Shown here piece by piece: positions 50,901 through 61,000 of a DNA stretch of 64,000 nucleotides (the first letter of the stretch is position 1; every line of letters begins with the position of its first letter). Origin of the DNA: Sinonovacula constricta (Eukaryota > Mollusca > Bivalvia > Cardiida > Solecurtidae); assembly GCA_007844125.1 (NCBI GenBank), contig CM017561.1:35670862-35734861 (forward strand). Direction: 5' to 3'. A program made the translations under genes and the position numbers. The notes under the pieces are model-generated. The model ran no database searches and had not been told where the DNA came from. It was given only the letters and a program-made list of their open reading frames with translations.

Positions 50901-51585
50901 GTTATACATGTATGTTTCATAGCTGACTACTGTTATACATGTATGCTTCATAGTTGACTATTGTTATACATGTATGCTTCATAGTTGACTATAGTTATAC
51001 ATGTATGCTTCATTGTTCACTACTGTTATACATGTATGTTTCATAGTTGACTACAGTTATACATGTATGCTTTATAGTTGACTACTGTTATACATGTATG
51101 CTTCATAGCTGACTACTGTTATACATGTATGACTTATAGTTCACTACTGTTATACATGTATGCTTCATAGTTCACTACTGTTATACATGTATGCTTCATA
51201 GTTCACTACTGTTATACATGTATGCTTCATAGTTCACTACTGTTATACATGTATGCTTCATAGTTCACTACTGTTATACAGGTATGCTTCATAGATCAAT
51301 ACTGTTATACATGTATGCTTCATAGTTGACTATTGTTATACAGGTATGCTTCATTGTTCACTACTGTTATACATGTATGCTTCATAGTTTGTTATTGTTA
51401 TGAATATATACCTTATAGCTGACTGCATGTTCGTTGCATAAAAATGCTCATGTTTTATATGTTTACTGTCTGGATTTACTATCGTTATACCTGTTTGCTG
51501 CCTTAGTTTCAATGTTGGCAATATGGGCTTCTCTGCGGTTTGTCGTCATCAGCTTATCCACCGTTCTCAATATGGCGTCGCCGTC
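41067..51585 (-). CDS. Adhesion G-protein-coupled receptor (class B2), C-terminal 593 residues in ten exons
   Basis: Exons in coding order: 51491-51585, 49101-49378, 48320-48525, 47035-47187, 46418-46545, 45709-45971, 44803-44872, 43660-43856, 42356-42572 and 41067-41241. They total 1,782 nt, and every junction keeps frame. Residues 1 to about 200 are the end of a GAIN domain, followed by a GPS with Cys201, Cys220, Cys232, Cys234 and cleavage motif H236-L237/T238. TNFAVLL would begin the tethered agonist. Seven hydrophobic helices follow (TM1 about 258-286), with a TM3-top Cys and an ECL2 CWMD Cys likely disulphide-linked. The Ser/Asn-rich C-tail ends at TAG 41067. The subfamily is uncertain; TM6-TM7 ([27 protein letters not shown]) is latrophilin/ADGRG-like. 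The N-terminal adhesion domains lie beyond the window, probably across the 74-bp satellite. Confidence 0.95.
41370..41430. repeat. Palindromic GGATATTCG/CGAATATCC cluster
   Basis: GGATATTCG and CGAATATCC are inverted, with TATCCGGATA palindromes beside them. It resembles the cluster at 35150: both have TCGAAT, CCGGAT or TCGGAT, then AAAA. Probably decayed ends of one MITE family. Confidence 0.5.
41622..42009. mobile_element. hAT-like MITE family C, copy 3, in the last aGPCR intron
   Basis: AATACATC at 41614-41621 and 42010-42017 is the 8-bp duplication. Ends are CAGGGTTGGATCCAG and TTTTCTGGATTCG. The interior matches the 9775 and 38641 copies (GTGAAAACACATACATGTAA). A (CA)n tract has grown inside its C-rich right arm. 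Confidence 0.88.
41884..41993. repeat. (CA)n/(CGCG)n microsatellite
   Basis: About 110 bp of CA repeats interrupted by a GCGCGCGC patch at 41933-41941. Alternating purine-pyrimidine DNA of this kind can adopt Z-form. Confidence 0.97.
42356..42572 (-). CDS. aGPCR exon: TM6-TM7
   Basis: 217 nt, acceptor TTTGCAG, donor AG/GTACTG. It encodes [10 protein letters not shown], then [27 protein letters not shown] and a Cys-rich IICCRAGD juxtamembrane stretch (possible palmitoylation). If the donor is not used, the frame runs eight residues further to TAA at 42334-42336. Confidence 0.92.
42805..43645. repeat. 22-bp minisatellite in the aGPCR intron after the TM5 exon
   Basis: About 37 copies of a 22-bp unit with consensus GCTAGCTGTGTGTACCTACA plus GA on the plus strand. 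On the transcribed strand this is GTAGGTACACACAGCTAGC and so on. Variants alternate GTATCTACAG/GTACCTACAG and GAGCTCACT/GCTAGCCGT. The array ends about 15 bp from the donor of the 43660-43856 exon. Confidence 0.95.
43660..43856 (-). CDS. aGPCR exon: ECL2 cysteine, TM5, ICL3
   Basis: 197 nt, acceptor TTTCAG, donor GTAGGT. It encodes [19 protein letters not shown] with TM5, then the basic loop [16 protein letters not shown], then [12 protein letters not shown] entering TM6. Confidence 0.94.
44803..44872 (-). CDS. aGPCR exon: TM4 end and ECL2
   Basis: 70 nt, acceptor TTTCAG, donor GTGAGT. It encodes [20 protein letters not shown] and PN. Small exon between phase 1 and phase 2 introns. Confidence 0.92.
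45709..45971 (-). CDS. aGPCR exon: TM2-TM4
   Basis: 263 nt, acceptor TTACAG, donor GTATGT. It encodes [20 protein letters not shown] (TM2), [20 protein letters not shown] (TM3, with the conserved Cys) and [10 protein letters not shown] (TM4). Confidence 0.95.
46418..46545 (-). CDS. aGPCR exon: post-GPS linker and TM1
   Basis: 128 nt, acceptor TTGCAG, donor [24 protein letters not shown] is followed by TM1, ending ISYVFF. It directly follows the tethered-agonist stretch. Confidence 0.94.
46546..47034. other. aGPCR intron between the GPS and TM1 exons
   Basis: AT-rich, no repeat recognised. The introns at 44873-45708 and 45972-46417 are likewise free of features I can name. Confidence 0.6.
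47035..47187 (-). CDS. aGPCR exon: GPS autoproteolysis motif
   Basis: 153 nt, acceptor CCATAG, donor GTAATC, phase 0 on both sides. It encodes [20 protein letters not shown], then [13 protein letters not shown]. All four GPS cysteines and the HL/T cleavage tripeptide are intact, so self-cleavage is expected. Confidence 0.96.
47225..47558 (+). mobile_element. MITE family A, intact 334-bp copy in an aGPCR intron
   Basis: TTAA at 47221-47224 and 47559-47562. Ends are AGGTGGTATCTGGCAGTTTG and CCAAACTGTCGGATACCACC plus T, good inverted repeats. It carries the empty family B site GCGGATGAC near 47323. Confidence 0.92.
47592..48053 (-). mobile_element. MITE family A, longer copy, opposite orientation
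   Basis: Begins (TTAA)GGTGGTATCCGACAGTTTGG and ends AAGCTGTCGAATACCACCT(TTAA). The interior matches the other copies when reversed (CACGCTGCACAGTTAGC). It lies 33 bp from the copy at 47225, tail to tail. Confidence 0.9.
48320..48525 (-). CDS. aGPCR exon: GAIN domain, C-terminal part
   Basis: 206 nt, acceptor CTACAG, donor GTAATG. It encodes [20 protein letters not shown] and [19 protein letters not shown] beta-strand features that pack around the tethered agonist. Confidence 0.93.
49101..49378 (-). CDS. aGPCR exon: GAIN domain, middle
   Basis: 278 nt, acceptor TTTCAG, donor GTAAGA. It encodes [20 protein letters not shown] and [20 protein letters not shown], and ends [15 protein letters not shown]. 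Confidence 0.93.
49815..51415. repeat. 31-bp minisatellite in the aGPCR intron after the first visible exon
   Basis: About 51 copies of TTCACTACTGTTATACATGT plus ATGCTTCATAG. Common variants are GTTGACTACTG, GCTGATTACTG and GTTCAATACTG. The array fills most of the intron 49379-51490 and stops about 75 bp from the donor of the 51491-51585 exon. Confidence 0.96.
51491..51585 (-). CDS. aGPCR exon: GAIN domain, first visible part
   Basis: 95 nt, acceptor TTCTAG, donor AG/GTATAAC. It encodes [20 protein letters not shown] and [11 protein letters not shown]. It starts at phase 0, so an upstream exon ending at phase 0 must exist. None is visible between here and the right edge. Confidence 0.88.
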
Positions 51586-52021
51586 CTAGAAATAGGAGAA
51601 ACGTATTTACTTTTGTATATAATTATACTTATTAAATATACTTATTAAAATTACCTTAAAAAGACACTCTCTCAATGACTTAGGCGCCTTATATCATGCT
51701 ATATTCCCGTTTCCTTTCGACATTGACAAGTCTATAAATAGGCATCGAATATTTGTACCCCGGCTTTGTCTCTAAAATGACAGTATGCGTCGAATAATGT
51801 GGTAACCAGCTAAAATTGAACCAATCATTGCCGAGCTGTAACTATATAAAATAATTAGAAATTTAATAAAAAGAAATAATTAATTAATAGAGTCTTAATA
51901 TAACCATATTTTAAATAAATCTTCTTGCTGTCATTTCATTTCTGAAGTAAATGCCCTTGCTAAATTGAATTGAGTTAATTATCAATTGTACGAAAAACGA
52001 ACATATTTTCTTATTTGTGAA
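51586..52021. other. aGPCR intron between the first visible exon and the satellite
   Basis: AT-rich, no exon or repeat recognised. Confidence 0.6.
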
Positions 52022-52061
52022 TTTAAAGATGGCATCCGACAGTTTACTGTATCTACTACAT
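52022..52061 (+). mobile_element. Left end of a family A MITE at the satellite boundary
   Basis: TTTAAAGATGGCATCCGACA followed by GTTTACTG and ACATGTAACAATATT follows the first 50-odd bases of the 30531 copy (AGGTGGCATCTGAGAGTTTG then ATGTAACAATATC). The 74-bp array begins directly after it. The right end of the element is not in the window. Confidence 0.75.
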
Positions 52062-55000
52062 GTAACAATATTTTACTATTGCTCTGTGGAATTTGTGCAT
52101 GATTGCTGCATAAACTTACACTTTAATTACGTCAATGGCAGTAAGTTTACCATTGTTCTGTGGAAATTGTGCATGATTGCTGCATAAACTTACACTTTAA
52201 TTACGTCAATGGCAGTAAGCTTACCATTGTTCTGTGGAATTTGTGCATAATTTCTGCATTAACTTACACTTTAATTACGTCAATGGCTGTTAGCTTACCA
52301 TTGTTCTGTGGAATTTGTGCATAATTTCTGCATTAACTTACACTTAAATTACGTCAATGGCTGTAAGCTTACCATTGTTCTGTGGAATTTGTGCATAATT
52401 TCTGCATTAACTTACACTTTAATTACGTCAATGGCTGTAAGCTTACCATTGTTCTGTGGAATTTGTGCATAATTTCTGCATTAACTTACACTTTAATTAC
52501 GTCAATGGCTGTAAGCTTACCATTGTTCTGTGGAATTTGTGCATGATTGCTGCATAAACTTACACTTTAATTACGTCAATGGCAGTAAGCTTACCATTGT
52601 TCTGTGGAATTTGTGCATGATTTCTGCATAAACTTACACTTTAATTACGTCAATGGCTGTAAGTTTACCATTGTTCTGTGGAATTTGTGCATGATTGCTG
52701 CATAAACTTACACTTTAATTACGTCAATGGCAGTAAGCTTACCATTGTTCTGTGGAATTTGTGCTTAATTTCTGCATTAACTTACACTTTAATTACGTCA
52801 ATGACTGTAAGCTTACCATTGTTTTGTGGAATTTGTGCATAATTTCTGCATTAACTTACACTTTAATTACGGCAATGGCTGTAAGCGTACCATTGTTCTG
52901 TGGAATTTGTGCATAATTTCTGCATTAACTTACACTTTAATTACGGCAATGGCTGTAAGCTTACCATTGTTCGGTGGAATTTGTGCATGATTTCTGCATT
53001 AACTTACACTTTAATTACGTCAATGGCAGTAAGCTTACCATTGTTCTGTGGAATTTGTGCATAATTTCTGCATTAACTTACACTTTAATTACGGCAATGG
53101 CTGTAAGCTTACCATTGTTCTGTGGAATTTGTGCATAATTTCTGCATTAACTTACACTTTAATTACGGCAATGGCTGTAAGCTTACCATTGTTCTGTGGA
53201 ATTTGTGCATAATTTCTGCATTAACTTACACTTAAATTACGTCAATGGCTGTAAGCTTACCATTGTTCTGTGGAATTTGTGCATAATTTCTGCATTAACT
53301 TACACTTTAATTACGTCAATGGCTGTAAGCTTACCATTGTTCTGTGGAATTTGTGCATGATTGCTGCATAAACTTACACTTTAATTACGTCAATGGCAGT
53401 AAGCTTACCATTGTTCTGTGGAATTTGTGCATGATTTCTGCATTAACTTACACTTTAATTACGTCAATGGCTGTAAGTTTACCATTGTTCTGTGGAATTT
53501 GTGCATAATTTCTGCATAAACTTACACTTTAATTACGTCAATGACTGTAAGCTTACCATTGTTTTGTGGAATTTGTGCATGATTTCTGCATAAACTTACA
53601 CTTTAATTACGTCAATGGCAGTAAGCTTACCATTGTTCTGTGGAATTTGTGCATAATTTCTGCATAAACTTACACTTTAATTACGTCAATGACTGTAAGC
53701 TTACCATTGTTTTGTGGAATTTGTGCATGATTTCTGCATAAACTTACACTTTAATTACGTCAATGACTGTAAGTTTACCATTGTTTTGTGGAATTTGTGC
53801 ATGATTGCTGCATAAACTTACACTTTAATTACGTCAATGGCTGTAAGTTTACCATTGTTCTGTGGAATTTGTGCATGATTGCTGCATAAACTTACACTTT
53901 AATTACGTCAATGACTGTAAGCTTACCATTGTTCTGTGGAATTTGTGCATGATTGCTGCATAAACTTACACTTTAATTACGTCAATGGCTGTAAGCTTAC
54001 CATTGTTCTGTGGAATTTGTGCATAATTTCTGCATAAACTTACACTTTAATTACGTCAATGGCTGTAAGCTTACCATTGTTCTGTGGAATTTGTGCATGA
54101 TTGCTGCATAAACTTACACTTTAATTACGTCAATGGCAGTAAGCTTACCATTGTTCTGTGGAATTTGTGCATGATTTCTGCATAAACTTACACTTTAATT
54201 ACGTCAATGGCTGTAAGTTTACCATTGTTCTGTGGAATTTGTGCATGATTGCTGCATAAACTTACACTTTAATTACGTCAATGGCAGTAAGCTTACCATT
54301 GTTCTGTGGAATTTGTGCTTAATTTCTGCATTAACTTACACTTTAATTACGTCAATGACTGTAAGCTTACCATTGTTTTGTGGAATTTGTGCATAATTTC
54401 TGCATTAACTTACACTTTAATTACGTCAATGACTGTAAGCGTACCATTGTTCTGTGGAATTTGTGCATAATTTCTGCATTAACTTACACTTTAATTACGT
54501 CAATGGCTGTAAGTTTACCATTGTTCTGTGGAATTTGTGCATAATTTCTGCATAAACTTACACTTTAATTACGTCAATGACTGTAAGCTTACCATTGTTT
54601 TGTGGAATTTGTGCATAATTTCTGCATTAACTTACACTTTAATTACGTCAATGGCTGTAAGCGTACCATTGTTCTGTGGAATTTGTGCATAATTTCTGCA
54701 TTAACTTACACTTTAATTACGTCAATGGCTGTAAGCTTACCATTGTTTTGTGGAATTTGTGCATAATTTCTGCATTAACTTACACTTTAATTACGTCAAT
54801 GGCTGTAAGCGTACCATTGTTCTGTGGAATTTGTGCATAATTTCTGCATTAACTTACACTTTAATTACGTCAATGGCTGTAAGCGTACCATTGTTCTGTG
54901 GAATTTGTGCATAATTTCTGCATTAACTTACACTTTAATTACGTCAATGGCTGTAAGCGTACCATTGTTCTGTGGAATTTGTGCATGATTGCTGCATAAA

Positions 55001-58000
55001 CATACACGTTAATAAAGTCAATGGCAGTAAGCTTACCATTGTTCTGTGGAATTTGTGCATGATTGCTGCATAAACTTACACTTTAATTACGCCAATGGCA
55101 GTAAGTTTACCATTGTTCTGTGGAATTTGTGCATGATTTCTGTATAAACTTACACTTTAATTACGTCAATGGCAGTAAGTTTACCATTGTTCTGTGGAAT
55201 TTGTGCATGATTTCTGCATAAATTTACACTTTAATTACGTCAATGGCTGTTAGCTTACCATTGTTCTGTGGAATTTGTGCATGATTGCTGCATAAACTTA
55301 CACTTTAATTACGTCAATGGCAGTAAGCTTACCATTGTTCTGTGGAATTTGTGCATGATTGCTGCATAAACTTACACTTTAATTACGTCAATGGCTGTAA
55401 GCTTACCATTGTTCTGTGGAATTTGTGCATGATTGCTGCATAAACTTACACTTTAATTACGTCAATGGCTGTAAGTTTACCATTGTTCTGTGGAATTTGT
55501 GCATGATTTCTGCATAAACATACACTTTAATTACGTCAATGGCTGTAAGTTTACCATTGTTCTGTGGAATTTGTGCATGATTGCTGCATAAACTTACACT
55601 TTAATTACGTCAATGGCTGTAAGTTTACCACTGTTCTGTGGAATTTGTGCATGATTTCTGTATAAACTTACACTTTAATTACGTCAATGGCTGTAAGTTT
55701 ACCATTGTTCTGTGGAATTTGTGCATGATTGCTGCATAAACTTACACTTTAATTACGTCAATGGCTGTAAGCGTACCATTGTTCGGTGGAATTTGTGCAT
55801 GATTGCTGCATAAACTTACACTTTAATTACGGCAATGGCTGTAAGCTTACCATTGTTCTGTGGAATTTGTGCATGATTTCTGCATAAACTTACACTTTAA
55901 TTACGTCAATGGCTGTAAGTTTACCATTGTTCGGTGGAATTTGTGCATGACTGCTGCATAAACTTACACTTTAATTACGTCAATGACTGTAAGCGTACCA
56001 TTGTTTTGTGGAATTTGTGCGTGATTGCTGCATAAACTTACACTTTAATTGCGGCAATGGCTGTAAGCTTACCATTGTTCTGTGGAATTTGTGCATGATT
56101 GCTGCATAAACTTACACTTTAATTACGTCAATGACTGTAAGCGTACCATTGTTTTGTGGAATTTGTGCGTGATTGCTGCATAAACTTACACTTTAATTAC
56201 GGCAATGGCTGTAAGCTTACCATTGTTCTGTGGAATTTGTGCATGATTGCTGCATAAACTTACACTTTAATTACGTCAATGGCTGTAAGCTTACCATTGT
56301 TCTGTGGAATTTGTGCATGATTGCTGCATAAACTTACACTTTAATTACGGCAATGGCTGTAAGCTTACCATTGTTCTGTGGAATTTGTGCATGATTTCTG
56401 CATTAACTTACACTTTAATTACGGCAATAGCTGTAAGCTTACCATTGTTCTGTGGAATTTGTGCATGATTGCTGCATAAACTTACACTTTAATTACGGCA
56501 ATGGCTGTAAGCTTACCATTGTTCTGTGGAATTTGTGCATGATTGCTGCATAAACTTACACTTTAATTACGGCAATGGCTGTAAGCTTACCATTGTTCTG
56601 TGGAATTTGTGCATGATTTCTGCATTAACTTACACTTTAATTACGGCAATAGCTGTAAGCTTACCATTGTTCTGTGGAATTTGTGCATGATTGCTGCATA
56701 AACTTACACTTTAATTACGTCAATGGCTGTAAGCTTACCATTGTTCTGTGGAATTTGTGCATGATTGCTGCATAAACTTACACTTTAATTACGGCAATGG
56801 CTGTAAGCTTACCATTGTTCTGTGGAATTTGTGCATGATTTCTGCATTAACTTACACTTTAATTACGGCAATAGCTGTAAGCTTACCATTGTTCTGTGGA
56901 ATTTGTGCATGATTGCTGCATAAACTTACACTTTAATTACGTCAATGGCTGTAAGCTTACCATTGTTCTGTGGAATTTGTGCATGATTGCTGCATAAACT
57001 TACACGTTAATTACGTCAATGGCTGTAAGTTTACCATTGTTCTGTGGAATTTGTGCATGATTGCTGCATAAACTTACACTTTAATTACGTCAATGGCTGT
57101 AAGCTTACCATTGTTCTGTGGAATTTGTGCATGATTGCTGCATAAACTTACACTTTAATTACGTCAATGGCTGTAAGTTTACCATTGTTCTGTGGAATTT
57201 GTGCATGATTTCTGCATAAACTTACACTTTAATTACGTCAATGGCTGTAAGCTTACCATTGTTCTGTGGAATTTGTGCATGATTGCTGCATAAACTTACA
57301 CGTTAATTACGTCAATGGCTGTAAGCTTACCATTGTTCTGTGGAATTTGTGCATGATTGCTGCATAAACTTACACTTTAATTACGTCAATGGCTGTAAGC
57401 TTACCATTGTTCTGTGGAATTTGTGCATGATTGCTGCATAAACTTACACTTTAATTACGTCAATGGCTGTAAGCTTACCATTGTTCTGTGGAATTTGTGC
57501 ATGATTGCTGCATAAACTTACACTTTAATTACGTCAATGGCAGTAAGCTTACCATTGTTCTGTGGAATTTGTGCATGGTTTCTGTATAAACTTACACTTT
57601 AATTACGTCAATGGCTGTAAGTTTACCATTGTTCTGTGGAATTTGTGCATAATCTCTGCATAAACTTACACTTTAATTACGTCAATGGCTGTAAGCTTAC
57701 CATTGTTCTGTGGAATTTGTGCATGGTTTCTGTATAAACTTACACTTTAATTACGTCAATGACTGTAAGTTTACCATTGTTCTGTGGAATTTGTGCATGA
57801 TTGCTGCATAAACTTACACTTTAATTACGTCAATGACTGTAAGTTTACCATTGTTCTGTGGAATTTGTGCATGATTGCTGCATAAACTTACACTTTAATT
57901 ACGTCAATGGCTGTAAGTTTACCATTGTTCTGTGGAATTTGTGCATGATTGCTGCATAAACTTACACTTTAATTACGTCAATGGCTGTAAGCTTACCATT

Positions 58001-61000
58001 GTTCTGTGGAATTTGTGCATGATTCCTGTATAAACTTACACTTTAATTACGTCAAAGACTGTAAGCTTACCATTGTTCTGTGGAATTTGTGCATGGTTTC
58101 TGTATAAACTTACACTTTAATTACGTCAATGGCAGTAAGATTACCATTGTTCTGTGGAATTTGTGCATAATTTATGCATAAACTTACACTTTAATTACGG
58201 CAATGGCTGTAAGCTTACCATTGTTCTGTGGAATTTGTGCATGGTTTCTGTATAAACTTACACTTTATTTACGTCAATGGCTGTAAGCTTACCATTGTTC
58301 TGTGGAATTTGTGCATAATTTATGCATAAACTTACACTTTAATTACGGCAATGGCTGTAAGCGTACCATTGTTCTGTGGAATTTGTGCATAATTTCTGCA
58401 TAAACTTACACTTTAATTACGTCAATGGCTGTAAGCGTACCATTGTTCTGTGGAATTTGTGCATAATCTCTGCATAAACTTACACTTTAATTACGTCAAT
58501 GGCAGTAAGTTTACCATTGTTCTGTGGAATTTGTGCATGATTGCTGCATAAACTTACACTTTAATTACGTCAATGGCAGTAAGTTTACCATTGTTCTGTG
58601 GAATTTGTGCATAATCTCTGCATAAACTTACACTTTAATTACGTCAATGGCTGTAAGCTTACCATTGTTCTGTGGAATTTGTGCATAATCTCTGCATAAA
58701 CTTACACTTTAATTACGTCAATGGCAGTAAGTTTACCATTGTTCTGTGGAATTTGTGCATAATCTCTGCATAAACTTACACTTTAATTACGTCAATGGCT
58801 GTAAGCTTACCATTGTTCTGTGGAATTTGTGCATAATCTCTGCATAAACTTACACTTTAATTACGTCAATGGCAGTAAGTTTACCATTGTTCTGTGGAAT
58901 TTGTGCATGATTGCTGCATAAACTTACACGTTAATTACGTCAATGGCTGTAAGCTTACCATTGTTCTGTGGAATTTGTGCATGATTTCTGTATAAACTTA
59001 CACTTTAATTACGTCAATGGCTGTAAGCTTACCATTGTTCTGTGGAATTTGTGCATGATTGCTGCATAAACTTACACTTTAATTACGTCAATGGCAGTAA
59101 GCTTACCATTGTTCTGTGGAATTTGTGCATGGTTTCTGTATAAACTTACACTTTAATTACGTCAATGGCTGTAAGTTTACCATTGTTCTGTGGAATTTGT
59201 GCATAATCTCTGCATAAACTTACACTTTAATTACGTCAATGGCTGTAAGCTTACCATTGTTCTGTGGAATTTGTGCATGGTTTCTGTATAAACTTACACT
59301 TTAATTACGTCAATGACTGTAAGTTTACCATTGTTCTGTGGAATTTGTGCATGATTGCTGCATAAACTTACACTTTAATTACGTCAATGACTGTAAGTTT
59401 ACCATTGTTCTGTGGAATTTGTGCATGATTGCTGCATAAACTTACACTTTAATTACGTCAATGGCTGTAAGTTTACCATTGTTCTGTGGAATTTGTGCAT
59501 GATTGCTGCATAAACTTACACTTTAATTACGTCAATGGCTGTAAGCTTACCATTGTTCTGTGGAATTTGTGCATGATTCCTGTATAAACTTACACTTTAA
59601 TTACGTCAATGACTGTAAGCTTACCATTGTTCTGTGGAATTTGTGCATGGTTTCTGTATAAAATTACACTTTAATTACGTCAATGGCAGTAAGTTTACCA
59701 TTGTTCTGTGGAATTTGTGCATAATTTATGCATAAACTTACACTTTAATTACGGCAATGGCTGTAAGCTTACCATTGTTCTGTGGAATTTGTGCATGGTT
59801 TCTGTATAAACTTACACTTTAATTACGTCAATGGCTGTAAGCTTACCATTGTTCTGTGGAATTTGTGCATAATTTATGCATAAACTTACACTTTAATTAC
59901 GTCAATGGCTGTAAGCTTACCATTGTTCTGTGGAATTTGTGCATGGTTTCTGTATAAACTTACACTTTAATTACGTCAATGGCTGTAAGCTTACCATTGT
60001 TCTGTGGAATTTGTGCATAATTTATGCATAAACTTACACTTTAATTACGGCAATGGCTGTAAGCGTACCATTGTTCTGTGGAATTTGTGCATAGTCTCTG
60101 CATAAACTTACACGTTAATTACGTCAATGGCTGTAAGCTTACCATTGTTCTGTGGAATTTGTGCATAATTTATGCATAAACTTACACTTTAATTACGTCA
60201 ATGGCTGTAAGCTTACCATTGTTCTGTGGAATTTGTGCATGGTTTCTGTATAAACTTACACTTTAATTACGTCAATGGCTGTAAGCTTACCATTGTTCTG
60301 TGGAATTTGTGCATAATTTATGCATAAACTTACACTTTAATTACGTCAATGGCTGTAAGCTTACCATTGTTCTGTGGAATTTGTGCATAATCTCTGCATA
60401 AACTTACACTTTAATTACGTCAATGGCAGTAAGTTTACCATTGTTCTGTGGAATTTGTGCATGATTGCTGCATAAACTTACACTTTAATTACGTCAATGG
60501 CTGTAAGTTTACCATTGTTCTGTGGAATTTGTGCATAATCTCTGCATAAACTTACACTTTAATTACGTCAATGGCAGTAAGTTTACCATTGTTCTGTGGA
60601 ATTTGTGCATGATTGCTGCATAAACTTACACGTTAATTACGTCAATGGCTGTAAGCTTACCATTGTTCTGTGGAATTTGTGCATGATTTCTGTATAAACT
60701 TACACTTTAATTACGTCAATGGCTGTAAGCTTACCATTGTTCTGTGGAATTTGTGCATGATTGCTGCATAAACTTACACTTTAATTACGTCAATGGCTGT
60801 AAGCTTACCATTGTTCTGTGGAATTTGTGCATGATTTCTGTATAAACTTACACTTTAATTACGTCAATGGCTGTAAGCTTACCATTGTTCTGTGGAATTT
60901 GTGCATGATTGCTGCATAAACTTACACGTTAATTACGTCAATGGCTGTAAGCTTACCATTGTTCTGTGGAATTTGTGCATGATTGCTGCATAAACTTACA

